A stretch of DNA of 64,000 nt from Diplocloster modestus (lineage in GTDB: Bacteria; Bacillota; Clostridia; Lachnospirales; Lachnospiraceae), in the NCBI RefSeq assembly GCF_019042245.1, contig NZ_JAHQCX010000018.1, positions 57,686 to 121,685 of the forward strand. Reading direction: 5' to 3'. Of this stretch, positions 1-7,952 are shown in pieces; position 1 is the stretch's first letter, and the number at the start of each line of letters is the position of its first letter. The notes under the pieces were generated by a model that searched no databases, had not been told where the DNA came from, and saw only the letters and a program-made list of their open reading frames with translations. Position numbers and translations under genes: made by a program.

Positions 1-2597
1 CTTTGGCCGTCTCTGGTAAATCTTGCTTCCGCAATTGCAAATCCCTCGTTATTACTTGTTACATCTACACCGCCGGCAGGCATTACATGAACGACATCCG
101 GGTCCGCCTCACCTGTGAATGTTACTACAGCCGCGCGGTTGCCGAATCCATTATCCGCTGCCACCCACAATACCTTTTCATAAGTATCATAATCCAGTGC
201 CATCGCGCCGCCCAGCTTACTGTCGATATCCGCGATCTGCACAAAACTTCCATCCTCATTTAACACATACGCATATACATGGCCATTATCCTCTAAGGCT
301 ACGAAGAATACACCGTCTGCAGCAGCGTCCGGATAGTTATCTGCATCGTATCCGGCATTCGTGTTCTGATCATAGAGCTTGCCTGCGACGTCTTCCTTAG
401 AAACCCACTCTACCGCTTCGATTCCGGTATTAGCCGCCACCTGGGGCAGGGACGCTGTCAAATCCCACTCCTGTAACGCAACTACATCTGTTCCTTCTTC
501 CTTCGGATTCACTTTCAGAATTACATTGTAGTTCACACCTTTCGCGGAATTGTCACGTTCTGAAGCAATATATACAAATCCTTCCGCATCCACGCTGATT
601 CCTTCCGCGTCCGGCCCGGCAGCAGAAGCATGATCTGCGTCTTTCTGGAAACGGACCCGTTTCCCGTTCTCAAAGCCTTTGGCAAAAGTGAATGTTCCAT
701 CCTGTGCTGCATCCAATATCCAGAATTTTCCTGTCCCGTTGTCCACCGCATATAACTGGCCGTTATAAAAATCTAATCCCGAAGAATCCTCCAAAAAAGT
801 TGGTTCCGTATCAAAGACAGCCACCTCTTCCCTGCCCGGCCATGCCATGACTTCAGGAATCCCGTCGAATATATTGGCTGCGCCCGGTGTTGCTTCTTTC
901 GTATTTCTATACTCCTTGCCGTACACATCCGGATATAAGCCCCAGGTGGGGTTCGTCTGATCAACCCAGGTTGTACTTGCGATGAGCAGATCATTTTCAT
1001 ACAGGCGCACCTTATCATTTTTCCCAAGGCCAAACCCAAAATCATGCTCCGTAAATACGATAAATCCATAGGCTGGAATCTTTGTGCCTGCAGGTATGGC
1101 ATATTCGTGCGTATCATCGTCATCCTTGATCACGATTCCTGATATATCCAGCTCGGTTCCCGTATTGTTGGCAAGTTCTATCCAATCCGGCCCGCCTTGC
1201 GGGTCCTTGGACTGTACCTCATTCAAAACTACCGGATTTTTTATGATATTTGCCTCCCCTTTTGTAGACACCGGAAAATCCACAAATTCTCCGGTTCCGT
1301 CAGGGATACGCGCGAAAACTCCGTTTGCGTGATCCTCCCAGGCAAATTCCGCTATCATAACACGGTCTTTGTTATAAATCGTCACCTGGTCCGCTTTTCC
1401 CAGGCCGAACGTAAAATGTTCCATTTGATCGAATACATAAAACTCTCCCGGATTGAGAACCGTCCCTTCTGCCACAGGGGTCACGTCCGCCGCATGTCCC
1501 ACCGGATCGTTGTCCAGCAGATACCAGCCGCTCAAATCAACAGGCGTCGATCCTGCATTGTAAATTTCTGCCCAGTCTGTGGCATCCCCGTTTGACTCCA
1601 CTTCATTGATCACGATCAGCGGCGTATAAAAGCCATTGCTCTCCCCCGGCGTTTCCGGCATTAGGGCAAAGGACCCTGCCCCATCCGGATACCGCCCAAA
1701 AGAAGCTGCCGACTGATCTCCCTCATAACTTGCATGCTCCGTCCATGCGTATTCATCCAGAAGTGCCCCATCCGTGTCATACAGCCGGATAGAGTCCCCG
1801 GACCCTATCCCGATCGCCTCCTGAAATTCCCCATTCTCATATGTATCTGTCTGGTCCTGATATACCTGCCCGGCCGTATTTGCATTCACCAGCAGTAATT
1901 CACCCGGATTCAGGCTCGTCCCGTCCGGAAATCTCCAACGGTGATCATCCGAATTATCCCGGATTTCATAACCCGAAATGTCGATTGCGCCTGTACCGAT
2001 ATTTGTAAATTCAACCCAGTCATCCGGCGCGGAATTGATCTCGTTGATCACCATCTTACCGTACTGGGGATCTGGCTCCTGATCATTGCCGCCGGTAATG
2101 TTTAACTCCCCTTTTGTCGCATCCTGATCCAGGAATCCGCCTGTGCCGTCCGGAACGCGGGAACAGGTCCCGGCCGCGTGCCCGGTCCACTCATAGGAAT
2201 CCAGAACCTGGCTGTCCGCATCATACAGTACAACTTTATCATTCTTGCCTAAACCGAAATCAAAATTCAGGCCGTCCTCCAGAATCAGAAGCGCCCCCGC
2301 TTCCAGCACAGTGCCCTCGGCTATACGCCATGCGCTGCCATCTGTCAGGCGTTCCAGCTCCTTATCGTCTGATATAAACCAACCGCTGATATTTACCTCT
2401 TTTTCACCCGTATTGATGATCTCGACCCAGTCATTTCCACCATTCGCGTCGTCTGATTCAATCTCATTGATAAAAACGGTATTTTCTGTTTCCGCTGCGT
2501 TTACCACCTGCGCATATTGCATTGGTGATGACAAGAAAAAGATCATTTCCATTATGCCGAGCGCGCGAATCCATGTACTCCTCATACTTCTTTTCAT
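1..2597 (-). CDS. Secreted lamin-tail-domain (LTD) repeat protein with C-terminal propeller-like domain, partial
   Basis: The reading frame is open from an ATG at 2597 to the left window edge (865 codons seen, 3' end missing). The first ~34 residues form a signal peptide (basic start, hydrophobic core, likely cleavage after VNA). Four LTD modules follow, beginning near residues 42, 180, 326 and 456. Each has the pattern INE(I/V)..., a DW(V/A/I)E strand and an ISG(W/Y) turn. From about residue 599 the sequence (DSSGLDFYNGQLYAVDNG) resembles a beta-propeller of the phytase-like/SdiA-regulated type. LTDs are beta-sandwich modules often found on secreted nucleases and adhesins; no nuclease motif is visible in the part seen. 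Probably cell-surface or extracellular; substrate unknown. Domain calls come from motif recognition only. Confidence 0.85.
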   Translation of the reverse strand, partial: MKRSMRSTWIRALGIMEMIFFLSSPMQYAQVVNAAETENTVFINEIESDDANGGNDWVEIINTGEKEVNISGWFISDDKELERLTDGSAWRIAEGTVLEAGALLILEDGLNFDFGLGKNDKVVLYDADSQVLDSYEWTGHAAGTCSRVPDGTGGFLDQDATKGELNITGGNDQEPDPQYGKMVINEINSAPDDWVEFTNIGTGAIDISGYEIRDNSDDHRWRFPDGTSLNPGELLLVNANTAGQVYQDQTDTYENGEFQEAIGIGSGDSIRLYDTDGALLDEYAWTEHASYEGDQSAASFGRYPDGAGSFALMPETPGESNGFYTPLIVINEVESNGDATDWAEIYNAGSTPVDLSGWYLLDNDPVGHAADVTPVAEGTVLNPGEFYVFDQMEHFTFGLGKADQVTIYNKDRVMIAEFAWEDHANGVFARIPDGTGEFVDFPVSTKGEANIIKNPVVLNEVQSKDPQGGPDWIELANNTGTELDISGIVIKDDDDTHEYAIPAGTKIPAYGFIVFTEHDFGFGLGKNDKVRLYENDLLIASTTWVDQTNPTWGLYPDVYGKEYRNTKEATPGAANIFDGIPEVMAWPGREEVAVFDTEPTFLEDSSGLDFYNGQLYAVDNGTGKFWILDAAQDGTFTFAKGFENGKRVRFQKDADHASAAGPDAEGISVDAEGFVYIASERDNSAKGVNYNVILKVNPKEEGTDVVALQEWDLTASLPQVAANTGIEAVEWVSKEDVAGKLYDQNTNAGYDADNYPDAAADGVFFVALEDNGHVYAYVLNEDGSFVQIADIDSKLGGAMALDYDTYEKVLWVAADNGFGNRAAVVTFTGEADPDVVHVMPAGGVDVTSNNEGFAIAEARFTRDGQ

Positions 2598-2720
2598 AAT
2601 ATGCCCTTTCTTTTCTCCTGGTTATTCCTGAATTTTCAAGTCTCAATAGAAATAGCATATTAATTTCAAGTACAGATCAAACATACGTAAAATAAACGTA
2701 AAATACCCGCTGCCTAAACA

Positions 2721-2754
2721 AAACGGGCTGAAAACATGGTTGGTTTTCAGCCTT
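2721..2754 (-). terminator. Rho-independent terminator of the amidohydrolase operon
   Basis: A perfect 10-bp stem, GGCTGAAAAC at 2726-2735 and GTTTTCAGCC at 2743-2752, encloses a 7-nt loop. Read on the minus strand it is followed by a T-rich run. It lies just downstream of the stop codon of the amidohydrolase gene and ends the minus-strand operon. Confidence 0.85.
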
Positions 2755-2764
2755 TACTTTATAT

Positions 2765-4036
2765 TTAGAGCGTGAGGCGATACAAATGTTTCGGGTTCTC
2801 ATACAGCCACATTTCCGCGATCTCCAGGGCGTTTGTCTCATTAATATAGTGCTTCTCTATCATCTCCGACAGACCTTCCGCCAGGATCTGACGGGTCTGG
2901 CATAGTACCGCGCCAACCGGTTCTCCCGCGCAGTGCCGGTCCCCGCCGAAGAATGATGTGTGCCCGATCGGCACATTATCCAGAACCTTATTCATGTATT
3001 GCTTCGTGTATTCCCGGTCCACGGAAGTGATCCAGGTGCAGTTTCCGTACGCATTGGGGCAGCTTTTCAGAATCGTCATGTAGCTTTCCAGCACCGGATA
3101 GTTCAGATGAAGCAGATCAAAATTCACCTCCGGCACGCTGTTCATAATCTTCATATAGTCCTGAAAATGCAGTGCGCTCTCCGCCGAGGTTATGGTGCAG
3201 CCTGTATGTACAGCCACCGGCATGCGGTATTCAGAAAGGATTTCATAGACTTTAAACATCATGTAGTCCATCAGGCCGGTACCTGTATCTTTCCCACTGA
3301 GGTTTTCCCCTCTTAAGATACGCTCCAGATCCTGTCCGGCTCTCGCCTCATTCGGAAGCTCCAGCTGAAAGGGTCTGAAATACAGATACAATTCTTTAAA
3401 TCCCACAATGCCCAGTCCGGCGAAAGTACGAATCACTTTTTCCACCGCCCGCTCCCAGTCCTGTAAGGACAGGATCTCCATATCTGCCAGCCGTCCGATC
3501 AGATTCAACTGTTCTTTACCTGTCACACAATGAAAATCTGTAATATTTAAAACACGGTAAATCTTCGGATCCGGTTCCATTCCCGGCTTCATATAACCCT
3601 TCAGACCCGCCAGCCCCCCGAACATCGGATGTCCGATGGAATTACAGATGTAAGCCCGTATCTGTGGATTCATCGCCGCGACCGACTCCGCATTGCGATG
3701 TGCATACCAGCTTTGAAATGCTTTAAAATTTTCTTCTTCAAGCGGAATCCCGGCCCGTCTCGCCATTTCCTCCATCAGGAAACCGCACTGAGTGAATTTT
3801 AATGGGGCCCGGATCTCAAGCAATGCCTGGAACTGCCTGTATTCGTCCTCCTCGGGATCTTCCAGTATATCGATCCATTCTTTGGGTAAATATCCGGAAA
3901 AGGTATTCGCGTAACAACTAAAATACAAGAAGCGGGGCATATTATAACCGAACGTATCCGAATACCGGTCAAAATGTTCGTGGGTGTCCACCACGGGCAT
4001 CTCTTCAATTTTTTCCAAAAGTTTTTTACAATCCAT
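2765..4036 (-). CDS. Amidohydrolase-superfamily protein (TIM-barrel metal-dependent hydrolase or isomerase)
   Basis: 423 residues, ATG start with GAGG upstream. Metal-site motifs of the amidohydrolase superfamily are in order: VDTHEHF (HxH near residue 19), a GFKELY lysine in mid-barrel, VAVHTGC and LLHLNYP histidines, and FGGDRH with the late aspartate. The layout resembles the amidohydrolase_2 and uronate-isomerase groups. It is the last gene of an operon with a ribose-type ABC importer, so it probably acts in the cytoplasm on the imported compound or a derivative. Whether it hydrolyses a lactone or amide or isomerises a sugar acid cannot be told. Its stop lies just ahead of the operon terminator. 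Confidence 0.75.
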   Translation of the reverse strand: MDCKKLLEKIEEMPVVDTHEHFDRYSDTFGYNMPRFLYFSCYANTFSGYLPKEWIDILEDPEEDEYRQFQALLEIRAPLKFTQCGFLMEEMARRAGIPLEEENFKAFQSWYAHRNAESVAAMNPQIRAYICNSIGHPMFGGLAGLKGYMKPGMEPDPKIYRVLNITDFHCVTGKEQLNLIGRLADMEILSLQDWERAVEKVIRTFAGLGIVGFKELYLYFRPFQLELPNEARAGQDLERILRGENLSGKDTGTGLMDYMMFKVYEILSEYRMPVAVHTGCTITSAESALHFQDYMKIMNSVPEVNFDLLHLNYPVLESYMTILKSCPNAYGNCTWITSVDREYTKQYMNKVLDNVPIGHTSFFGGDRHCAGEPVGAVLCQTRQILAEGLSEMIEKHYINETNALEIAEMWLYENPKHLYRLTL

Positions 4037-4062
4037 GGTATCTGTTCCTCTGTTTTAAGCTG

Positions 4063-5565
4063 TCACGCCAGGAATTCTCCAATCTTTTCACTCACATCGG
4101 CGTAGCTCCATTCTCTTTCATTCAGATTATTTATTTCTCCCACAATCTTCTGTTCATTGAACACCAGAATCCTTCTGGACAGACTGATCAGTTCCGGCAT
4201 ATCCGAGGAAATCAGGATAATGGATTTGTGTTCTTTATCCGCCAGATCCCAGATGAGATCGTGAATATATTCTTTTGCCCCGATATCCACACCTACGGTG
4301 GGCTCATCTATGATCAGGATATCACACTGGGCCGCCAGCCATTTTCCAATACTGATCTTCTGCTGGTTTCCGCCTGACAAGGAACTGACTTTTGTCTTTT
4401 CATCGGGCGTCTTTACCTCCATCTTACGGATCATGTCACAGATCGTACGCTGTTCTTCTTTTGTATTAATCCGGCGGAACCGGTTGGCCAGCCGCTTCCA
4501 GATCCCGATGGTCAGATTAAAGCCCACGGTATTGTAAAGGATCAGACCCTCTTCCTTCCGGTTCTCCGTGACGTAACCGATCCGGTATTTGTCCAGCGCA
4601 TCCTGCAGCGAATGGATTTCCGCCTTTTTACCATTGACGCGGACCTCTCCCTCGTCCATCTTATCGACGCCGATCAGCAGGCGGACGAATTCTGTCCTTC
4701 CCGACCCCACCAGGCCGCTTAATCCCAGAATCTCCCCTTTCTTCAGATACATGTTCAGATGGTCGAACTGCCCGTACACCGTAACATCCTTCGCTTCCAG
4801 TACCTTTTCGTCTCTCACGTCCAGAAATCCCTTATGGGCGATATCTTCATTCCTTCCGATCATCATCCGGACGATATCAGAACGGCTGACGCTGTCACAG
4901 TCTTTCGTACCGACAAACTTTCCGTCCCGCAGCACCGATACTTTATCGCAGGACTTAAGTACCTCCTCGATCTTGTGGGATATAAAGATGACCCCAACCT
5001 GATCCTGCTTCAGTTTCCGGACGATATCCAGCAGCGTCTGTGCCTCATATCCGGTCAGGGAAGAGGTAGGTTCATCCAGAAGAATATAGCGCGCGTTGCA
5101 GGATAATGCTTTCGCGATCTGGATCAGCTGCTTCTGTGCCGCGGTAAGCCCGCCGATCTTCTGGGCCGGGTCCAGGTTAAGCCCCACCATGTTAAGGTAC
5201 TGCGCCGCCGTCTCATTTACCTTCTTCCAGTTCACGACTCCGTACCGGCCGAACTTATCCAGCCGGTCCAGTACGATATTTTCCGCGACCGTGGCCTCGG
5301 GGATCACCTGGATCTCCTGGCTGACCATGCTGATTTCGTGATCTACCGCATCCCTGTAATTTTTAAAATGAACTTCTGCCCCATTCAGGCACACCTGGCC
5401 TTCGTCCGGCTGGTAGATTCCGGTAATGATCTTCATCAGGGTGGATTTACCCGCCCCGTTCTCTCCCATCAGCGCATGGACCACTCCCGGCCGGAAGGTC
5501 AGGGAGATCTGATCCAGCGCCCTTACACCGGGGAAACTCTTTCCTATTCCTGTTAATTCCAGCAT
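4063..5565 (-). CDS. Ribose-type sugar ABC transporter, duplicated ATPase (RbsA/MglA family)
   Basis: 500 residues from the ATG at 5565, which has GGAGG 8 bases upstream; a longer frame to 5622 lacks such a site and runs through an intercistronic hairpin. Two ATP-binding cassettes are present. The first has Walker A GENGAGKST, a weak signature (LTAAQKQ) and Walker B YILLDEPTSSL. The second has a degenerate Walker A, signature LSGGNQQK and Walker B ILIIDEPTVGVD. This asymmetry is usual in the family. It energises uptake with the permease (6751-7779) and the binding lipoprotein (5632-6738) encoded just upstream. The amidohydrolase follows after 26 bases. Confidence 0.93.
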   Translation of the reverse strand: MLELTGIGKSFPGVRALDQISLTFRPGVVHALMGENGAGKSTLMKIITGIYQPDEGQVCLNGAEVHFKNYRDAVDHEISMVSQEIQVIPEATVAENIVLDRLDKFGRYGVVNWKKVNETAAQYLNMVGLNLDPAQKIGGLTAAQKQLIQIAKALSCNARYILLDEPTSSLTGYEAQTLLDIVRKLKQDQVGVIFISHKIEEVLKSCDKVSVLRDGKFVGTKDCDSVSRSDIVRMMIGRNEDIAHKGFLDVRDEKVLEAKDVTVYGQFDHLNMYLKKGEILGLSGLVGSGRTEFVRLLIGVDKMDEGEVRVNGKKAEIHSLQDALDKYRIGYVTENRKEEGLILYNTVGFNLTIGIWKRLANRFRRINTKEEQRTICDMIRKMEVKTPDEKTKVSSLSGGNQQKISIGKWLAAQCDILIIDEPTVGVDIGAKEYIHDLIWDLADKEHKSIILISSDMPELISLSRRILVFNEQKIVGEINNLNEREWSYADVSEKIGEFLA

Positions 5566-5589
5566 AGCGATTCCTCCAACCCTTTCTGC

Positions 5590-5621
5590 TGGTCCGCGGA
5601 AAGCGCGCCTCCCACGGACCA
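5590..5621 (-). other. Intercistronic hairpin after the binding-protein gene
   Basis: Arms TGGTCCG (5590-5596) and CGGACCA (5615-5621) pair perfectly, and further pairing is possible inside. No T-run follows. It lies between the stop of the solute-binding-protein gene and the ribosome-binding site of the ATPase gene. Such hairpins commonly protect the upstream binding-protein mRNA or cut read-through. Confidence 0.6.
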
Positions 5622-5631
5622 ATTTTCATAA

Positions 5632-6738
5632 TTAGTTAAAATAGGAATCCAGATCGCTCATGATTTCTTTCGTCTTGGCATCCAGATCCGCGGAAAAATC
5701 GGCCGAATTATCTTTTGTCACCAATACAACGCCGGTGTCCACAAAAGTATAATCACTGACGCTCTTTCCCTCCGCCATCTTCTGCAGCAGCGCGCAGGAG
5801 ATATAACCGTGCCCATAGGGATTCTGCGCTACCGTCGCATCCACGATGCCGTCGTTGATGGCTTTGATCACCGTTTCATCCGTATCAATGCCGATACAGT
5901 AGATATGTTTGTCCGTGCCCATCTGCTGGTAGTAATCCGGCAGCGTCAGCGCCATACCCACGGAAGTGGTATTTCCGGTACAGATAATGCCGTCGATATT
6001 TCCCGCGTTGGAGGATAGGGCGGTCTCGATCTTCTGCACCGCTTCTTCCTGCGAATTAATGCCTCCTACTTCCTGCACGATCTTAACATCCGGATATTTG
6101 GCAGCCACCTCTTCCACTCCCTCTTTTCTGAGGGCGGTGTTGGGATCTTCCAACACTTCCAGAACATTTAAGATATTTCCTTTTTCACCCATCATTTTAA
6201 TCAGGTTTTCCGCCGCGTCCATGGCCGCCTGCTTCACATCGGTACCGACCGTAAAGGAAGCGGGGGTGGGGAGGTTGGTCGCACAGCCAAAATTCACCAC
6301 ATTGACCCCATGGGCGGTAATCTCTTCATATAGACTGTTAGCTCCCGACGCATCCGCCGGATAGATGCTTAACGCATTGATCCCCTGGGCCACCAGCGCT
6401 TCCACGTCCTCATTCTGGGTGGATTGGGCTACCTCGCTGCCCATATATTTGAGTACTTCAATCCCACTGTCTTTGGCAAAGGCTTCCACTCCCGTATACA
6501 CCTCTTCCATATAAGGGAAACCGCTGAATCCGTACCATGCCATTTTCAAACCGGAGGCATCCCCTTTGGCCGGCTCGCTGCTCCCACCGGCATCCGCTGC
6601 CTTATCCGGATCGGCAGCTGGTTTCTGCTCTTGCGCCGACGCCCCGGAGGGTGCGGATGTAACAGGGCTTCCACAGCCGGTCAGACAGGCTGCCGTCATA
6701 ACAGTTACCAGACCAAGTGCCAATAATTTCTTTTTCAT
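5632..6738 (-). CDS. Sugar ABC transporter substrate-binding lipoprotein (RbsB-like, Peripla_BP_4)
   Basis: 368 residues, ATG preceded by AGGAGGATAAGA. A lipoprotein signal (MKKKLLALGLVTVMTAACLT) ends in the lipobox LTGC, with Cys22 the lipidation site. A Ser/Ala/Pro-rich tether follows (to about residue 60). The remainder is a type I periplasmic-binding fold: KMAWYGFSGF start, ALVAQGINALSIYPAD, and a late IYCIGIDTDE strand. It should be anchored on the outer face of the membrane and deliver substrate to the permease. Ligand not predictable; the family binds pentoses, galactose, autoinducer-2 or inositol. Confidence 0.93.
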   Translation of the reverse strand: MKKKLLALGLVTVMTAACLTGCGSPVTSAPSGASAQEQKPAADPDKAADAGGSSEPAKGDASGLKMAWYGFSGFPYMEEVYTGVEAFAKDSGIEVLKYMGSEVAQSTQNEDVEALVAQGINALSIYPADASGANSLYEEITAHGVNVVNFGCATNLPTPASFTVGTDVKQAAMDAAENLIKMMGEKGNILNVLEVLEDPNTALRKEGVEEVAAKYPDVKIVQEVGGINSQEEAVQKIETALSSNAGNIDGIICTGNTTSVGMALTLPDYYQQMGTDKHIYCIGIDTDETVIKAINDGIVDATVAQNPYGHGYISCALLQKMAEGKSVSDYTFVDTGVVLVTKDNSADFSADLDAKTKEIMSDLDSYFN

Positions 6739-6750
6739 ATTCTTATCCTC

Positions 6751-7779
6751 CTATTTCTCCTGTTGTTGCTTTTTCAGACGATTTTTCCGGTTCCGGGCAT
6801 TGATGATCGCTTTGATACTCTCTAAAGAGACAGCAAATAGCAGGATCAATCCCAGATAGGTTTCCTCGTAATATACATTTGCATTGATTGCCACCAGCCC
6901 GTTCTTTACCATTACCAGCAGAAAGGCCGCAAACAGCATCCCCAGGCCGTTGAAGATACCTCCGGCCAGCGCAGTCCCGCCGATCGCGGTTACCGCAAAA
7001 GATATGATCATCCAGTCACTGCCGGTGGAAGGCTGCGCTGAGCCAGCCTTTGATACCCACAGAAGCGCCGCGACCGCGGTGAACACTCCGGACATCACAT
7101 TGGCCGTCACGATCATGCGATCCGAATTGATTCCCGACATCCGTGCCGCTTCCTGATTGCCGCCCGTCGCCAGCAGCCGCCGGCCCAGCGTCGTATAACG
7201 GAACATATAGATCAGGAACGCGATCGTAATCAGGGCGATAATCAACAGCATGGGTATTCCAAATAGTCCGGAGCGGCCGACGAAGTCAAAATTATCCGCG
7301 ATATCCGTATAAGAATATCCTCTGGATATTCCGCTCACCAAGCCCGCAAAGATAAAGGAAGTGGCCAGCGTGACTACAAATGCGTTCAGCTTAAGCTTCG
7401 TTATGATAACTCCATTCAGGAAACCAGCCGCTACTCCGGTAGCCAGCCCGATCAGGATGGCCGGGAAGATTCCGACTCCCATCTCCTGCATTGCATACCC
7501 GATAAAGACAACGATCAGGCCGCCCATACTGCCCAGAGACACATTCATTCCGCCGACGACACACACGATTCCCTGAGCCAGCGCGATAAAGACATAGATC
7601 GATGCGGTACGGGAAATGTTAAATAGGTTGTACGCCGTAAAAAACCCGTCCGACATGGCGGCAAAACAGATTCCCAAGACGATAACCGCTAGAATCACCG
7701 TCACCTCACTGCGCGCGAATACCGCTTTCCATTTTCCTGATCTCTTTTCGCCGGTTACCTGTACACTCTTCTCTTTCAC
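6751..7779 (-). CDS. Ribose-type ABC transporter permease (RbsC family)
   Basis: About 342 residues. I choose the GTG at 7779, because GGAGG lies 9 bases upstream of it; the in-frame ATG at 7815 has no ribosome-binding site. The protein is highly hydrophobic with about 9-10 membrane segments and the family pattern GGMNVSLGSMGG, GFLNGVIITKLKLNAFVVTLAT and late GGTALAGGIFNGLG. It is first in the importer gene order permease, binding protein, ATPase. Confidence 0.92.
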   Translation of the reverse strand: MKEKSVQVTGEKRSGKWKAVFARSEVTVILAVIVLGICFAAMSDGFFTAYNLFNISRTASIYVFIALAQGIVCVVGGMNVSLGSMGGLIVVFIGYAMQEMGVGIFPAILIGLATGVAAGFLNGVIITKLKLNAFVVTLATSFIFAGLVSGISRGYSYTDIADNFDFVGRSGLFGIPMLLIIALITIAFLIYMFRYTTLGRRLLATGGNQEAARMSGINSDRMIVTANVMSGVFTAVAALLWVSKAGSAQPSTGSDWMIISFAVTAIGGTALAGGIFNGLGMLFAAFLLVMVKNGLVAINANVYYEETYLGLILLFAVSLESIKAIINARNRKNRLKKQQQEK

Positions 7780-7883
7780 TTCACTTATCCTCCAATTCCA
7801 ATCCCCACAGTCCATATTTGCATGATAGGCCTATCTTTTGCAATGATCTGTATTACCGTTGTGTTCAACATCAACTTGCACTC

Positions 7884-7912
7884 ATTTTATCCGCAATGCC
7901 AATTTGGATCAA
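7884..7912 (-). promoter_or_regulatory. Predicted sigma-A promoter of the ABC importer genes
   Basis: On the minus strand, TTGATC (7912-7907) and TAAAAT (7889-7884) are separated by exactly 17 bases, about 105 bases upstream of the permease start. A perfect LacI-type palindrome lies 20 bases upstream of the -35 box. Confidence 0.55.
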
Positions 7913-7931
7913 TAGGTTTTCGATACGATAA

Positions 7932-7947
7932 TTCTAAACGTTTAGAA
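7932..7947. promoter_or_regulatory. LacI-type operator palindrome upstream of the importer
   Basis: TTCTAAACGTTTAGAA is a perfect 16-bp palindrome with the central CG typical of LacI-family operators. It starts 6 bases after the stop of the LacI-family gene and upstream of the importer promoter. A 14/16 match lies at 10256-10271, so this is the likely binding site of the adjacent regulator. Confidence 0.75.
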
Positions 7948-7952
7948 ACAGT

